The position numbers and the translations under genes are program-made. Under the pieces are notes generated by a model. That model ran no database searches. It was given only the letters and a program-made list of their open reading frames with translations, and had not been told where the DNA came from. A stretch of DNA of 64,000 nucleotides, from positions 1,130,286-1,194,285 of the forward strand of contig NZ_KQ955209.1 in the NCBI RefSeq assembly GCF_001546115.1, written 5' to 3'. Positions 30,242 to 39,605 of this stretch are shown here, piece by piece (the stretch's first letter is position 1; each line of letters begins with the position of its first letter). This DNA is from Paracoccus aminovorans. GTDB lineage: Bacteria > Pseudomonadota > Alphaproteobacteria > Rhodobacterales > Rhodobacteraceae.

Positions 30242-31438
30242 TCAGAACCCGAAGCCGCCAAAGCTGCGCGGGGCCGGGTCCAGCACCACCAGCTGGTTGC
30301 CGCGCACCGTGGCCACGGCCAACGCGCGTTCGTTGGTGCCGTCGCGGCGCAGGCGGAAGGCGCCCTGAATCCCGGCGAAGCCCGAGTTCTGGGTCAGCCC
30401 GGCGGTGGTCAGCGCATTGCGCTTGCCGGCGCGGACCAGGGCGGCGATGGCCGCGACCCCGTCATAGCCCAGCGAGCCCAGCTCGTGCGGCGTCTCGCCA
30501 TGGGCGGCGCGATAGCGCTGGTCGAACTGCGCCTTCATCGTCGTGTCGGGAATAGCGAACCAGCCGCCCTGCACCCCGCGCAGCTGCAACCGGGCCGAGG
30601 GCTGGTCCCAGCGCGTCAGCCCCATCATCTGCACCGAGGCCGAGGTGACGCCCGCATCGGCCAGCCTGTCGGTCAGATAGGGCAGCACCGCGCCCTGGTT
30701 GGCGGTCAGGAAGACCGCGTCGACATTGCCCGACAGCGCCGCCGCGGTGACATTCGGGATGATGCCGTCGATGCCCTGTTTCGACACCGGATGCACCGCG
30801 CTGCCGGCAAGGCTCGCGCCATTGCGCTGGATGGCACGCTCGATGGCGCGGGCGCCGACCTGGCCCGCCGCGTCGTCCTCGGCCACCATCAGGATGCGGC
30901 GCTTGCCATTCCGGACGCCGTATTTCACCAGCCGGTCGGCGACATTGTCGAAGGTATTGCCCAGCACGAAGACATTGCCGCCGGCGATGTCGGTGTTATT
31001 CGAGAAGGACAGCACGTTGACGCCCCGGGGCGCCATGGCATTGCCGACCGCATTGGCGCTGTCGGCGAACAGCGGGCCCAGGATGATCTTGGCGCCTTCG
31101 CTGACCGCCTGGTTGGCCGAAGCGACGGCGGCGCCCGGCTCGGAGCCGGCATTGTAGACGCGCAGGTCGATGGTGGCACCGCGCGCATCGGCCGCAGCCA
31201 TCCTGGCGGAATTCGTCAGCGAGCGCGCCAGCCAGTCCAGGTCGGCATTGCCGCCCGGCACCAGCAGCGCCACCGGCACCGGCTGCGACGGGTCGATGGC
31301 CTGGCCGGTCTGCGGACCCGAGGCCCCCGTCCCGACCGGCTCGCAGGCGGCAAGCGTCATGGCGGCAAGCACGGCTGCGATACGCGCGGCCGGGCGGCGC
31401 AGATCGAAGGCGCCGCGGATCGTTTTCAGGACGGTCAT
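30242..31438 (-). CDS. Penicillin-binding protein activator (LpoA-like) lipoprotein
   Basis: A 398-residue lipoprotein. ATG 31438 leads to a signal peptide with lipobox MTLAAC (Cys about residue 32). The mature part is a type-I periplasmic binding-protein fold: VALLVPGGNADLDWLARSLT, AKIILGPLFADSANAVGNAM, ILMVAEDDAAGQVGARAIE and HELGSLGYDGVAAIAALVRA. This matches LpoA/ABC-type branched-chain-binding relatives annotated as PBP activators. It would be anchored in the outer membrane and stimulate peptidoglycan synthases (family knowledge). It is followed after 2 nt by glnD. rsmI is divergent. Confidence 0.85.
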   Translation of the reverse strand: MTVLKTIRGAFDLRRPAARIAAVLAAMTLAACEPVGTGASGPQTGQAIDPSQPVPVALLVPGGNADLDWLARSLTNSARMAAADARGATIDLRVYNAGSEPGAAVASANQAVSEGAKIILGPLFADSANAVGNAMAPRGVNVLSFSNNTDIAGGNVFVLGNTFDNVADRLVKYGVRNGKRRILMVAEDDAAGQVGARAIERAIQRNGASLAGSAVHPVSKQGIDGIIPNVTAAALSGNVDAVFLTANQGAVLPYLTDRLADAGVTSASVQMMGLTRWDQPSARLQLRGVQGGWFAIPDTTMKAQFDQRYRAAHGETPHELGSLGYDGVAAIAALVRAGKRNALTTAGLTQNSGFAGIQGAFRLRRDGTNERALAVATVRGNQLVVLDPAPRSFGGFGF

Positions 31439-31560
31439 GGCGTGATTCCCTGTTGGATCGAGGCTGGGGGTTTGATGGGGGCAGGTTATTGGCATATTCC
31501 GGACAAGGCAACTTGCCCCATGCGGGCGGCCCGTTTGTGGGCAGACAGAAAGGATCCGCG

Positions 31561-32469
31561 ATGGAGAATGGCGCCAGCACAACCGGGACGGGCGCGCGGG
31601 CGGTCTCGCTCTCGATTTCGGCCAGTGCGCCCGAAGCCGGGCTCTATCTGGTGGCGACGCCGATCGGCGCGGCGCGCGACATCACGCTGCGGGCGCTCGA
31701 CGTGCTGAACACCGCCGACGTGCTGGCGGCCGAGGACACCCGCAACCTGCGCCACCTGATGGACATCCATGGCATCGCGCTGCGCGGCCGGCGCCTGATC
31801 GCCTATCACGACCATAACGCCGACCGGGCCCGCCCGGCGGTGCTGGCGGCGCTGGAGCAGGGGAAGTCGGTGGCCTATGCCTCGGACGCGGGCACGCCGC
31901 TGGTTGCCGATCCGGGCTACCGGCTGGCACGCGACGCGGCCGAGGCCGGTCATGCGGTGCGGGCGCTGCCCGGCCCCTCGGCGGCGCTGGCGGCGCTCTC
32001 GGTCTCGGGCCTGCCCAGCGACCGTTTCCTTTTCGTCGGCTTTCCGCCGGCGGCGGCCGGGGCACGGCGCAAATGGATCGAAAGCTGGCGCGCGGTCGAG
32101 GCCACGGTCATCGCCTTCGAAAGCCCCAGGCGCGTTAAGCAATTGTTGGAGAATGTCTGCGATGCTGAGGCGAATCGGGCTACAGTGATCTGCAGGGAAC
32201 TGACCAAGAAATTCGAAGAGGTGATGCGCGGGACGGCGGCGGAACTGGCGGAACGGATACCGGAGGAAGGCTTGCGCGGCGAAATCGTCGTGCTGTTCGG
32301 CCATCCGCAGCCTCTCGCGCCCAGCGAAGCTAATCTGCGCGATGCGCTGGCCGACCTGCCCGAAGACATGCCGGTCAAGGCCGCCGCGACCGAGATCGCC
32401 ACGAGATTCGGCCTGCCGCGCCGCGATGTCTATGCGCTGGCCGTGCAGATGAGGAAGGAACGGGAATGA
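31561..32469 (+). CDS. rsmI: 16S rRNA (cytidine(1402)-2'-O)-methyltransferase
   Basis: A 302-residue tetrapyrrole-methylase-fold protein. ATG 31561 follows AAAGGA. Signatures: LYLVATPIGAARDITLRALD, VLAAEDTRNLRHLMDIHGI, YASDAGTPLVADPGYRLARD and FESPRRVKQLLENVCD. It 2'-O-methylates C1402 in the decoding centre of 16S rRNA using SAM. Its stop overlaps the yraN start (ATGA). Confidence 0.95.
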   Translation: MENGASTTGTGARAVSLSISASAPEAGLYLVATPIGAARDITLRALDVLNTADVLAAEDTRNLRHLMDIHGIALRGRRLIAYHDHNADRARPAVLAALEQGKSVAYASDAGTPLVADPGYRLARDAAEAGHAVRALPGPSAALAALSVSGLPSDRFLFVGFPPAAAGARRKWIESWRAVEATVIAFESPRRVKQLLENVCDAEANRATVICRELTKKFEEVMRGTAAELAERIPEEGLRGEIVVLFGHPQPLAPSEANLRDALADLPEDMPVKAAATEIATRFGLPRRDVYALAVQMRKERE

Positions 32470-32873
32470 AGCATGAAAGGGATTTCACGCCGGCGGTGGC
32501 CCTGGATGCCCGGGCCTGGCGCGGCACGGTGGCCTGCTCGGGCGGCCGGATGGCCGAGGACTCCGTCGCGCGGGAATACGGCATGCGCGGCTATGATCTC
32601 ATCGCCGAACGCTGGCGCGGCCAGGGCGGCGAGATCGACCTGATCCTGTGCAAGGACGGCGAATATGTCTTTGTCGAGGTCAAGAAGGCCAGCTTTCACC
32701 ATTGGGCGGCCGAGCGGATCGGACGCCGGCAGATCATGCGTATCTGCAACGCCGCGATGGAATTCTGCGGCCGCCTGTCGACCGGCCTGCTGACCCCGAT
32801 GCGATTCGATGCCGCGCTGGTCGACCAGTTCGGGCGGGTGGAGATTCACGAGAATGCCTTCGGCGGCAACTGA
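32466..32873 (+). CDS. YraN family (UPF0102) nuclease-like protein
   Basis: A 135-residue protein overlapping rsmI by 4 nt. It has the UPF0102 pattern: [21 protein letters not shown] (usually A..YLxxxGyxILxRNxR) and [20 protein letters not shown], the D...ExK restriction-nuclease-like core. The biochemical role is unproved, though Holliday-junction-resolvase-like activity has been suggested for the fold. It sits in the conserved rsmI-yraN-gshB order. Confidence 0.88.
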   Translation: MKHERDFTPAVALDARAWRGTVACSGGRMAEDSVAREYGMRGYDLIAERWRGQGGEIDLILCKDGEYVFVEVKKASFHHWAAERIGRRQIMRICNAAMEFCGRLSTGLLTPMRFDAALVDQFGRVEIHENAFGGN

Positions 32874-32938
32874 CGGCACGCTTGCAATGGCCCGATAGCC
32901 GGGCCAGAACTCCGCTGGAACAGGCGGGAGATGATCGC

Positions 32939-33904
32939 ATGAGTCTTTACGTGGCCCTGCAGATGGACCCGATCGAGCATGTCTCGATCGATGGGGATAG
33001 CACCTTCCGGCTGGGGCTCGAGGCCGAGGCGCGCGGCCATCGGCTGTTCCAGTATACTGCCGACCGGCTGAGCTATGTCGAAGGTCGCATCGTCGCCCGG
33101 GGCAGGCCGGTCACCCTGCGCCGCGAACAGGGCAATCACGTCGATTTCGGCGACTGGGCGGATGTCGACCTGGGCGATTTCGACGTCGTCTGGCTGCGTC
33201 AGGATCCGCCTTTCGACATGGGCTACATCACCACGACCCATCTGCTGGACCGCGTGCATCCGGACACCTTCGTGGTGAACGACCCGTTCTGGGTCCGCAA
33301 CAGCCCCGAGAAGCTGCTGGTTCTGGATTTCCCCGAACTGACGCCGCCGACCCTGATTACCCGCGACCTGGCGCAGATCCGCGATTTCCGGCGGCGGCAT
33401 GGCGATTTCATCCTGAAGCCGCTTTACGGCAATGGCGGCGTCGGCATCTTCCACATGCGGCCGGACGATCCAAACCTGTCCTCTCTGGTCGAGACCTTTC
33501 TCGCGAGCAGCCGCGAGCCGATCATCGCGCAGAAATATCTGCCCGCCGTGGTCAAGGGCGACAAGCGCATCATCCTTGTCGACGGCGATCCGGTCGGTGC
33601 CATCAACCGGGTGCCTGCCGCCGGCGAGGTCCGCTCGAACATGCATGTCGGCGGCAGTCCGGAGAAGATCGGCCTGACCGCACGCGAACACGAGATCTGC
33701 GCGGTCATCGGCCCGGTCCTGCGCGAAAAGGGGTTACTCTTCACGGGCATCGACGTCATCGACGGCTGGCTGACCGAAATCAACGTGACCTCGCCCACTG
33801 GCATCCAGGAACTGGAGCGGTTCGACGGCATCAATGCCGCCGCGCTGATCTGGGAAGCCATCGAGCGCAGGCTGGCTGCCCGTGGGCAAGCGCCTCAAGG
33901 CTGA
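32939..33904 (+). CDS. gshB: Glutathione synthetase
   Basis: A 321-residue ATP-grasp ligase, normal GshB length. The start [20 protein letters not shown] is the typical N-terminus. [20 protein letters not shown] is the substrate-binding segment. [17 protein letters not shown] is the ATP-grasp glycine loop, and [19 protein letters not shown] contains the metal-binding Glu/Asn. It joins gamma-glutamylcysteine and glycine. In related genomes the convergent comM follows directly; here an insertion sequence separates them. Confidence 0.95.
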   Translation: MSLYVALQMDPIEHVSIDGDSTFRLGLEAEARGHRLFQYTADRLSYVEGRIVARGRPVTLRREQGNHVDFGDWADVDLGDFDVVWLRQDPPFDMGYITTTHLLDRVHPDTFVVNDPFWVRNSPEKLLVLDFPELTPPTLITRDLAQIRDFRRRHGDFILKPLYGNGGVGIFHMRPDDPNLSSLVETFLASSREPIIAQKYLPAVVKGDKRIILVDGDPVGAINRVPAAGEVRSNMHVGGSPEKIGLTAREHEICAVIGPVLREKGLLFTGIDVIDGWLTEINVTSPTGIQELERFDGINAAALIWEAIERRLAARGQAPQG

Positions 33905-34021
33905 CGGCCGGAATGATTCGGATGCCGTTTTCGTAACCCGAGCATCGTGCATCGCTTTAGCGCGGATATCCAAGCGGTGGTTTGAAGCAACCCCGCCCGC
34001 AAGCCCAGGCCCATCGCTAGT

Positions 34022-34351
34022 GTCAGGACTTCGGTAACGGGGTCGTCCCAGTCAAGCGGTTTTGCGCATACGGGATGTGCCGCCGGAGCGCGCGGTCTTG
34101 TTCTTTGAGAAAGTGATCTGCTTCCCTGTTCGGCAGCCTTCGCCTGAGATCGACCCGGGTGCATGCTTCGGTCCGTGGTCAGCGCTGTGGCTGCCAACAT
34201 GATGCTGGTTCAATGCAATTCCGATGTGCCCATCTCATTGGCGTGCTCGATACGATCGGCATCAGTCCTGAGCACGGCATCACCGGAACCGCGTCCCGTG
34301 GGGACCTCGAAGGCCCGCGATCAGGCGGGCAGCAGTCTGGAATCTGTGTCT
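34022..34351 (-). ncRNA. Probable bridge/seek RNA region of the IS110-family element (copy 1)
   Basis: 330 nt without a credible gene lie between the transposase stop and the element end. In IS1111-group elements this 3' segment encodes the guide RNA (seekRNA/bridge RNA) that chooses target and donor. Orientation minus is assumed from co-transcription with the transposase. The same stretch is repeated at 63429-63758. Exact RNA ends and guide loops were not determined. Confidence 0.45.
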
Positions 34352-35383
34352 TCAGCCGGCATGAAGCACGGGAATGTCAAAACGGAAGTCGGTGTCATCC
34401 TTCCACATCCGGTGCAGGATCACGGCGATGCGGCGGGCCAGCGCAACCATCGCGCGCTTGGCACCCCGACGGCGCGCAAGTTTTGCCGCCCAGGTTCGCA
34501 GCCAGCTCGCCCGTCCACGATGCATCATGACGGTTGCGGCCTGGCACAGCGCGCGTCGAAGGTTGACGTCGCCTGCCTTGGTGATCCCGCCCGAGATGTC
34601 GCGCTCGCCCGACTGGTTGCGAGACGGCGTCAGGCCGACCCATGGTCCGACCTTCTTCGAGGATGTGAAGCGGGCGGGATCATCGACAGCGGATCGATAG
34701 GTCAACGCCACGACGGCGCCGATCCCGGGCATCGACATCAGCCGACGACAGACCGGATCTTCCTGGGAGAGTTGACGGACATTGCGTTCAAGACCCGCCA
34801 GCTCTCGCCGCAGCGCCGCGCGCGCGCGAAGCATGGGTTCGGTTGCCGCTTCCAGCATCGGGTTGCCCGCCGCCAGTTCGCGGATACGCTGTTCGAACCT
34901 GCCGCGGGATATGGTGCCAACCTTGAGCCCGAAGTTCCGCAGCAGCCCGCGCAGTGACATTTCCAGCGTGATAAACCCTTGTTGCACAGCCTTACGAGCG
35001 CTGAGCACCGCTCTAACCTCCTGTGCAGACACCGATTTGCAATGAACGGGTCGGAACCAACCAAGATGAATCAGACGTGCAATACCCTCTGCATCCCGCC
35101 GGTCCGTCTTGATCGGCATGGCCTTCAGGGCGCCTTTTACCTGTCTGGTTTCCATTAGAACGACAGGTAGTCCCGCATCTGACAACCCGCGATGCAGCCA
35201 CTGCGACAAGGGGCCAGCCTCAAGCCCGACGGCGGCAATTGCGCCGTCCTGGTCGCAGATCCAGCACGACAGCGCTTTGGGCTCGCTGGCCACCTGCGCC
35301 TCCTTCACGATCTTCCCATGCTCGCTGATCACGCAGATCGCGGTCTTCTCCAGCGACACATCCAGCCCGACAAACAGCTTCAT
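34352..35383 (-). CDS. IS110-family transposase (DEDD RuvC-like recombinase)
   Basis: A 343-residue transposase. ATG 35383 is preceded by GGAGG; the longer open frame upstream is not coding. The N-terminal RuvC-like domain carries D8 (FVGLDVSLEKTAICV), E55 (AVGLEAGPLSQW), D94 and D97 (IKTDRRDAEGIARL), the DEDD set. The C-terminal Transposase_20 domain (LMSMPGIGAVVALTYRSAV onward) includes SRNQSGERDISGGITKAGD with the probable catalytic Ser258. Together these domains perform RNA-guided recombination in characterised relatives. Confidence 0.93.
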   Translation of the reverse strand: MKLFVGLDVSLEKTAICVISEHGKIVKEAQVASEPKALSCWICDQDGAIAAVGLEAGPLSQWLHRGLSDAGLPVVLMETRQVKGALKAMPIKTDRRDAEGIARLIHLGWFRPVHCKSVSAQEVRAVLSARKAVQQGFITLEMSLRGLLRNFGLKVGTISRGRFEQRIRELAAGNPMLEAATEPMLRARAALRRELAGLERNVRQLSQEDPVCRRLMSMPGIGAVVALTYRSAVDDPARFTSSKKVGPWVGLTPSRNQSGERDISGGITKAGDVNLRRALCQAATVMMHRGRASWLRTWAAKLARRRGAKRAMVALARRIAVILHRMWKDDTDFRFDIPVLHAG

Positions 35384-35619
35384 CCCGCAGTCCTCCATGT
35401 AGATCCGATACGGGAATGGCGCCAGCTTGCCCTCAATCTTGCAACGGTAACGGGCGGGTCGCGACGCAGGCCCCGTTACGGCATCTCGTTCACGTGTCAT
35501 AGCCAGAACATGACGGTGGCGGCGCGGGCTATGGCGGAAAGAAGACCTTCGGACAGCGGTCATAGCGGGTGGCAACCGGGTGGCTTCGGAGCGCCCTGCC
35601 AGCCATCCCGCAACTCTCG

Positions 35620-37133
35620 TCAGTCGGGGCGGCCGAAGGGCAGGCGATAGGACAGCGCCTCGGCCAGGTGCGGCTGGCGGATCGCCGGCGAATCGTCGAG
35701 GTCGGCAATGGTGCGGGCGCTGCGCAGGATGCGGTGGTAGCCGCGCGGGGTCAGCCCCAGCTTTTCGGCCGCGAGCGCGAGCAGCGACCGGCACTCGCTG
35801 TCGAGCGGCGCGATCTCCTCGAGCAGCCGGCCCGAGGCGTCGGCATTGACCCGCGCCCGCGGGTGGTCGGCAAAGCGCCGGGCCTGGATGCCGCGGGCCG
35901 CCGTCACCCGCTCGGCGACCGTGGCCGAGCTTTCGCCGGTCGCGGGCAGGCCCAGGTCGGCAATCGAAACCTGCGGCACCTCGAGCGCAGGTCGAAGCGG
36001 TCCATCATCGGCCCCGAGATCCGCCCCAGGTAATCCGCCCCGCAGCGCGGCGCCTTGCTGCAGGTCTGGCCGGCATCGGCGATCTCGCCGCAGCGGCAGG
36101 GGTTCGCGGCGGCGACCAGCAGGAAGCGCGCCGGATAGCGGATATGGGCATTGGCGCGCGAGACATGGATCTCGCCGGTTTCGATCGGCTCGCGCAGGGC
36201 GTCGATGACTCGGCGCTCGAATTCCGGCAGTTCGTCGAGGAACAGCACGCCGTTATGGGCGATGCTGGCCTGGCCGGGCCGGGCGCCGCGCCCGCCGCCG
36301 ACCATGGCCGCCATCGAGGCGGTGTGATGCGGCTGGCAGAAGGGCGCACTGCGCGAGATGCCGCCCTCGGCCAGCTGGCCGGCGACGGAATGGATGACCG
36401 AGGTCTCCAGCGCCTCTTGCGGGGTCAGCGGCGGCAGGATGCCGGGCAGCCGCGTCGCCAGCATCGACTTGCTGGCGCCGGGGGGGCCGACCATCAGCAG
36501 GTGGTGGCGGCCGGCGGCGGCGATCTCGATGGCGCGGCGCGCGCGTTCCTGGCCTATGACCTCGGACAGATCGGCGGCGCGCGCGGTCTCGGCCAGTTCG
36601 CCCGGCTGGGCGCGGGGCAGGGGTGCGCGGTCGGTCAGGTGGTCCACCGCCTCGCGCAGCGTGCGCGGCGCAAGCACGGGGACGGCGGCGACCCAGGCCG
36701 CCTCGGGGCCGCAGGCGCGCGGCACGATCAGCGCCCGGCCATCCTCGGCCGCGGCCATGGCGGCGGGCAGGGCGCCCGTCACCGGCGAAAGCCGGCCGTC
36801 CAGCGCCAGCTCGCCCAGCGAGACCACGCGCTCCAGCGCCTCGGCCGGAACCACCTCCAGCGCGGCCAGCACCGCGAGCGCAATGGGCAGGTCGAAATGC
36901 GAGCCCTCTTTCGGCAGGTCGGCCGGCGACAGGTTCACCGTCACCCGTCGCGACGGCATGGCGATCGACAGCGCGCCGAAGGCGGCCTTGACTCGCTCGC
37001 GCGCCTCGCTGACCGACTTGTCGGGCAGGCCGACGATGCCGAAGCCCGGCAGCCCGGCTGAGACCGAACATTGCACCTCGACCAGCCGCGCCTCGACCCC
37101 GTCGAAGGCCACGGTATAGGCAATCGCCACCAT
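35620..37133 (-). pseudogene. comM: comM (YifB, Mg-chelatase-like AAA+ helicase) with one-base frameshift
   Basis: The first part, from ATG 37133, reads MVAIAYTVAFDGVEARLVEV and continues through the P-loop (VGPPGASKSMLATRLPG) and NPCRCGEIADAGQTC to GPMMDRFDLR. There the frame breaks: one G:C pair is missing at about 35985/35986, where RLEVPQVS is expected. The C-terminal part (PQVSIADLGLP to LPFGRPD, stop at 35620) is intact in another frame. A restored product would be 504 residues, the family size; the shifted product ends at 35904. ComM is a branch-migration helicase that helps integrate imported DNA. A CtrA box lies upstream. A sequencing error cannot be excluded. Confidence 0.85.
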
Positions 37134-37176
37134 CGTCGTCCCCACGTCACCCCGGCCCGGATTAACCCAGCAAGGC

Positions 37177-37191
37177 TTAAAGATTGGTTAA
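37177..37191. promoter_or_regulatory. CtrA box TTAA-N7-TTAA between comM and coaBC
   Basis: TTAA at 37177-37180 and TTAA at 37188-37191 are separated by exactly 7 nt (AGATTGG), the CtrA consensus spacing, and the second is followed by C. A further TTAA lies at 37162-37165. The site is 44 nt from the comM start (minus) and 74 nt from the coaBC start (plus). TTAA is rare in this GC-rich window. Confidence 0.6.
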
Positions 37192-37265
37192 CGGGCGCGG
37201 CTCGCTTGTTCCGGCCCCCGCTTCGGCCTATGTCCTTGCCAAGCGTCACGGCAAAGGAAGCGACC

Positions 37266-38540
37266 ATGCAGGGCAGCCGCATATTGCTGATCGTCGGCGG
37301 AGGAATCGCCGCCTTCAAGATCCCCGAGCTGATCCGCATGATCCGGCGCGAGGGCGGCGCGGTGGTGCCGGTGCTGACCGCAGCGGGGGCCGAGTTCGTG
37401 ACGCCGCTGACGCTGTCGTCGCTGGCGGAATCGCCGTGCCATACCGCGCTTTTCGACCTGACCCGCGAATCCGAGATGGGCCATATCCAGCTGTCGCGCG
37501 CCGCCGATCTGGTCGTGGTGGCGCCGGCCACGGCGGACCTGCTGGCGAAGATGGCGGCGGGGCTGGCGGGCGACCTTGCCTCGACCTTGCTCCTGGCGAC
37601 CGACAAGCCGGTGCTGGTGGCGCCGGCGATGAACGTGCGCATGTGGCAGCATCCGGCGACGCAGCGCAACCTCGACACGCTGGAGAACGACGGCATCCGC
37701 TTCGTCGGCCCGGACGAGGGCGACATGGCCTGCGGCGAATACGGCCCCGGCCGCATGGCCGAGCCCGAGGCGATTCTTTCGGCGATCCGCAGCGCGCTTG
37801 GCCACGACAAGCCGCTGCGCCTGCCGCCCGAAGCGGTGGTGTCGCTGCCGCAGCGGGTGCTGACCGGGCGGCATGTCATCGTGACCTCGGGCCCGACGCA
37901 TGAGCCGATCGACCCGGTGCGCTATATCGCCAACCGGTCCAGCGGCGCACAGGGCACGGCCATCGCGGCCGCGCTGCGCGACCTGGGCGCGCGGGTCAGC
38001 TTCGTCACCGGCCCGGCCGAGGTGCCGCCGCCGGAGGGCGTCGAGGTGATCGCCGTCGAGACCGCGCGCCAGATGCGCGACGCGGTCGAGGATGCGCTGC
38101 CCGCCGATGCCGCCGTGATGGCCGCCGCCGTGGCCGACTGGCATGTCGCCAATGCCCGCAACGGCAAGATCAAGAAGGACGGCTCGGGCCAGCTGCCCGA
38201 GCTGCAATTCGCGGAGAACCCGGATATTCTGGCCTGGATCAGCCAGTTGCGGCAGGGCCGGCCCGAACTGGTCGTGGGCTTTGCGGCCGAGACCGACGAT
38301 GTGCTGGCCAATGCCACCGCCAAGCTGATGCGCAAGGGTTGCGACTGGATCGTGGCGAATGACGTGAGCCCCTCGACCGGCATCATGGGCGGGGCCGAGA
38401 ATGCGGTGACGCTGATCTCGGCCGCCGGGACGGAAAGCTGGCCGCGGCTTGGCAAGGACGAGGTGGCGCGCCGGCTGGCGGCGCGGCTGGCCGATGCCCT
38501 GAACCATGCGGGCGACACCTTGCCGGGGGATCGGGCATGA
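37266..38540 (+). CDS. coaBC: Bifunctional phosphopantothenoylcysteine decarboxylase / phosphopantothenate--cysteine ligase
   Basis: A 424-residue fusion enzyme of coenzyme A synthesis. The N-terminal CoaC flavoprotein part shows LIVGGGIAAFKIPELIRMI, the PAMNVRMW substrate motif (PxMNxxMW) and the substrate-clamp Cys in MACGEYGPGRMAEP. The CoaB part shows VTSGPTHEPIDPVRYIANRS, SSGAQGTAIAAAL and the KIKK motif in NGKIKKDG. ATG 37266 follows AAGGAAG. The stop overlaps the next start by 4 nt (ATGA), an unusual coupling to a cysteine desulfurase. Confidence 0.96.
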   Translation: MQGSRILLIVGGGIAAFKIPELIRMIRREGGAVVPVLTAAGAEFVTPLTLSSLAESPCHTALFDLTRESEMGHIQLSRAADLVVVAPATADLLAKMAAGLAGDLASTLLLATDKPVLVAPAMNVRMWQHPATQRNLDTLENDGIRFVGPDEGDMACGEYGPGRMAEPEAILSAIRSALGHDKPLRLPPEAVVSLPQRVLTGRHVIVTSGPTHEPIDPVRYIANRSSGAQGTAIAAALRDLGARVSFVTGPAEVPPPEGVEVIAVETARQMRDAVEDALPADAAVMAAAVADWHVANARNGKIKKDGSGQLPELQFAENPDILAWISQLRQGRPELVVGFAAETDDVLANATAKLMRKGCDWIVANDVSPSTGIMGGAENAVTLISAAGTESWPRLGKDEVARRLAARLADALNHAGDTLPGDRA

Positions 38541-39604
38541 ACAGGGTTTATCTGGACTGGAACGCCACCGCGCCGCTGCGCCCCGAGGCGCGCGCGGCGA
38601 TGCTGGAGGCGAGCGAGATCGTCGGCAACCCGTCCTCGGTCCATGCCGAGGGGCGGGCGGCGAAATCGGCGCTGGAGCGCGCGCGCGAGGAGATCGCCAC
38701 GGCGCTGGGGGCCGAAGGCGCGGATGTCATCTTCACCTCGGGCGCGACGGAAAGCGCGGCGCTGATCCTGGGCGGGCGCGACCTGGCCTGCGCCGGGGTC
38801 GAGCATGCCGCCGTGCTGGCCTGGTGCCGCGACGTCCTGCAGGTCGATGCGGCGGGCACCGTGGCGGTGCCCAACCCGGCCGGCGCGACGCTGCAACTCG
38901 CCAATGCCGAGACCGGGGTGATCCAGGACCTGCCCGAGGGGCTGGCGGTCAGCGACATGACCCAGGCCTTCGGGAAAGTTCCCTTTGCCTTCAACTGGCT
39001 GGGCGTGCAGGCGGGCTTCGTCTCGGCCCACAAGCTGGGCGGTCCGCGCGGCATCGGCGCCCTGGTCGTCCGGCGCGGCACCGACATCGAGGCGCGCATC
39101 AAGGGCGGCGGGCAAGAGCAGGGTCGCCGCGCCGGGACCGAGAACCTGATCGGCATTCTGGGCTTTGCCGCGGCCGCAAAGGCGGCGCAGAATGATCTGG
39201 ATCAAGGAATCGGTGAAAAAATGGGTGAAATCCGCGATTCACTGATGGGTGCTCTGGAATCCCGGACAGAAATGGTTACATTTCCGGGGCGCGAATCCCG
39301 CCGCCTGCCGAATACATTGTCGATCCTGACGCCGGGATGGCGCGGAGAGACGCAGGTGATGCAGATGGACCTCGCCGGATTTGCCGTTTCGGCAGGCTCG
39401 GCCTGTTCCTCGGGCAAGGTCCGGCCAAGCTCCGTCCTGACGGCCATGGGGATCGCGCCGGAATGGGCGGGCGATGCGATCCGCGTCTCGATCGGTCCGA
39501 CGACGGACCCTCGGGACGTTCAGCGTTTCGCGGATGCCTGGCTGGCGGCGCGCGACCGCTGGCGGCAAAGGAATGATCAGCGGGAAACCGCGGGAAGGGT
39601 GTGA
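38537..39604 (+). CDS. Cysteine desulfurase (IscS/NifS-like, class I)
   Basis: A 355-residue class-V aminotransferase. [20 protein letters not shown] is the typical NifS/IscS start. The PLP Lys is in [16 protein letters not shown] and the persulfide Cys in [15 protein letters not shown], on the short class-I loop. It releases sulfur from cysteine for Fe-S assembly. It precedes sufB by 1 nt and sits 4.8 kb upstream of a second, class-II desulfurase (sufS). No IscR/Rrf2-type regulator gene is next to it; coaBC takes that place. Confidence 0.93.
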   Translation: MNRVYLDWNATAPLRPEARAAMLEASEIVGNPSSVHAEGRAAKSALERAREEIATALGAEGADVIFTSGATESAALILGGRDLACAGVEHAAVLAWCRDVLQVDAAGTVAVPNPAGATLQLANAETGVIQDLPEGLAVSDMTQAFGKVPFAFNWLGVQAGFVSAHKLGGPRGIGALVVRRGTDIEARIKGGGQEQGRRAGTENLIGILGFAAAAKAAQNDLDQGIGEKMGEIRDSLMGALESRTEMVTFPGRESRRLPNTLSILTPGWRGETQVMQMDLAGFAVSAGSACSSGKVRPSSVLTAMGIAPEWAGDAIRVSIGPTTDPRDVQRFADAWLAARDRWRQRNDQRETAGRV

Positions 39605-39605
39605 G

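Larger units (their letters stand above)
34022..35488 (-). mobile_element. IS110-family (IS1111-like) insertion sequence, copy 1
   Basis: The left boundary (34022) is fixed by comparison with the second copy: the two sequences agree from GTCAGGACTTCGGTAACG onward and differ before it. Subterminal inverted repeats are seen: CGGTAACGGGGTC (34032-34044) and, inverted, CCGTAACGGGGCC (35481-35469). The right end is estimated a few nt beyond, near 35488, and is uncertain. The only gene is a DEDD transposase on the minus strand. A long noncoding part (34022-34351) lies at its 3' side, the IS1111-group arrangement. No target duplication is expected in this family. It separates gshB from comM. The 117 nt between gshB and the element hold nothing I recognise. 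Confidence 0.85.

Noticed and set aside
27534..30368. 944-codon open frame antisense to glnD
   Set aside because: Composition is shadow-like (Gln/Asp/His/Leu-rich) and glnD is complete on the other strand.
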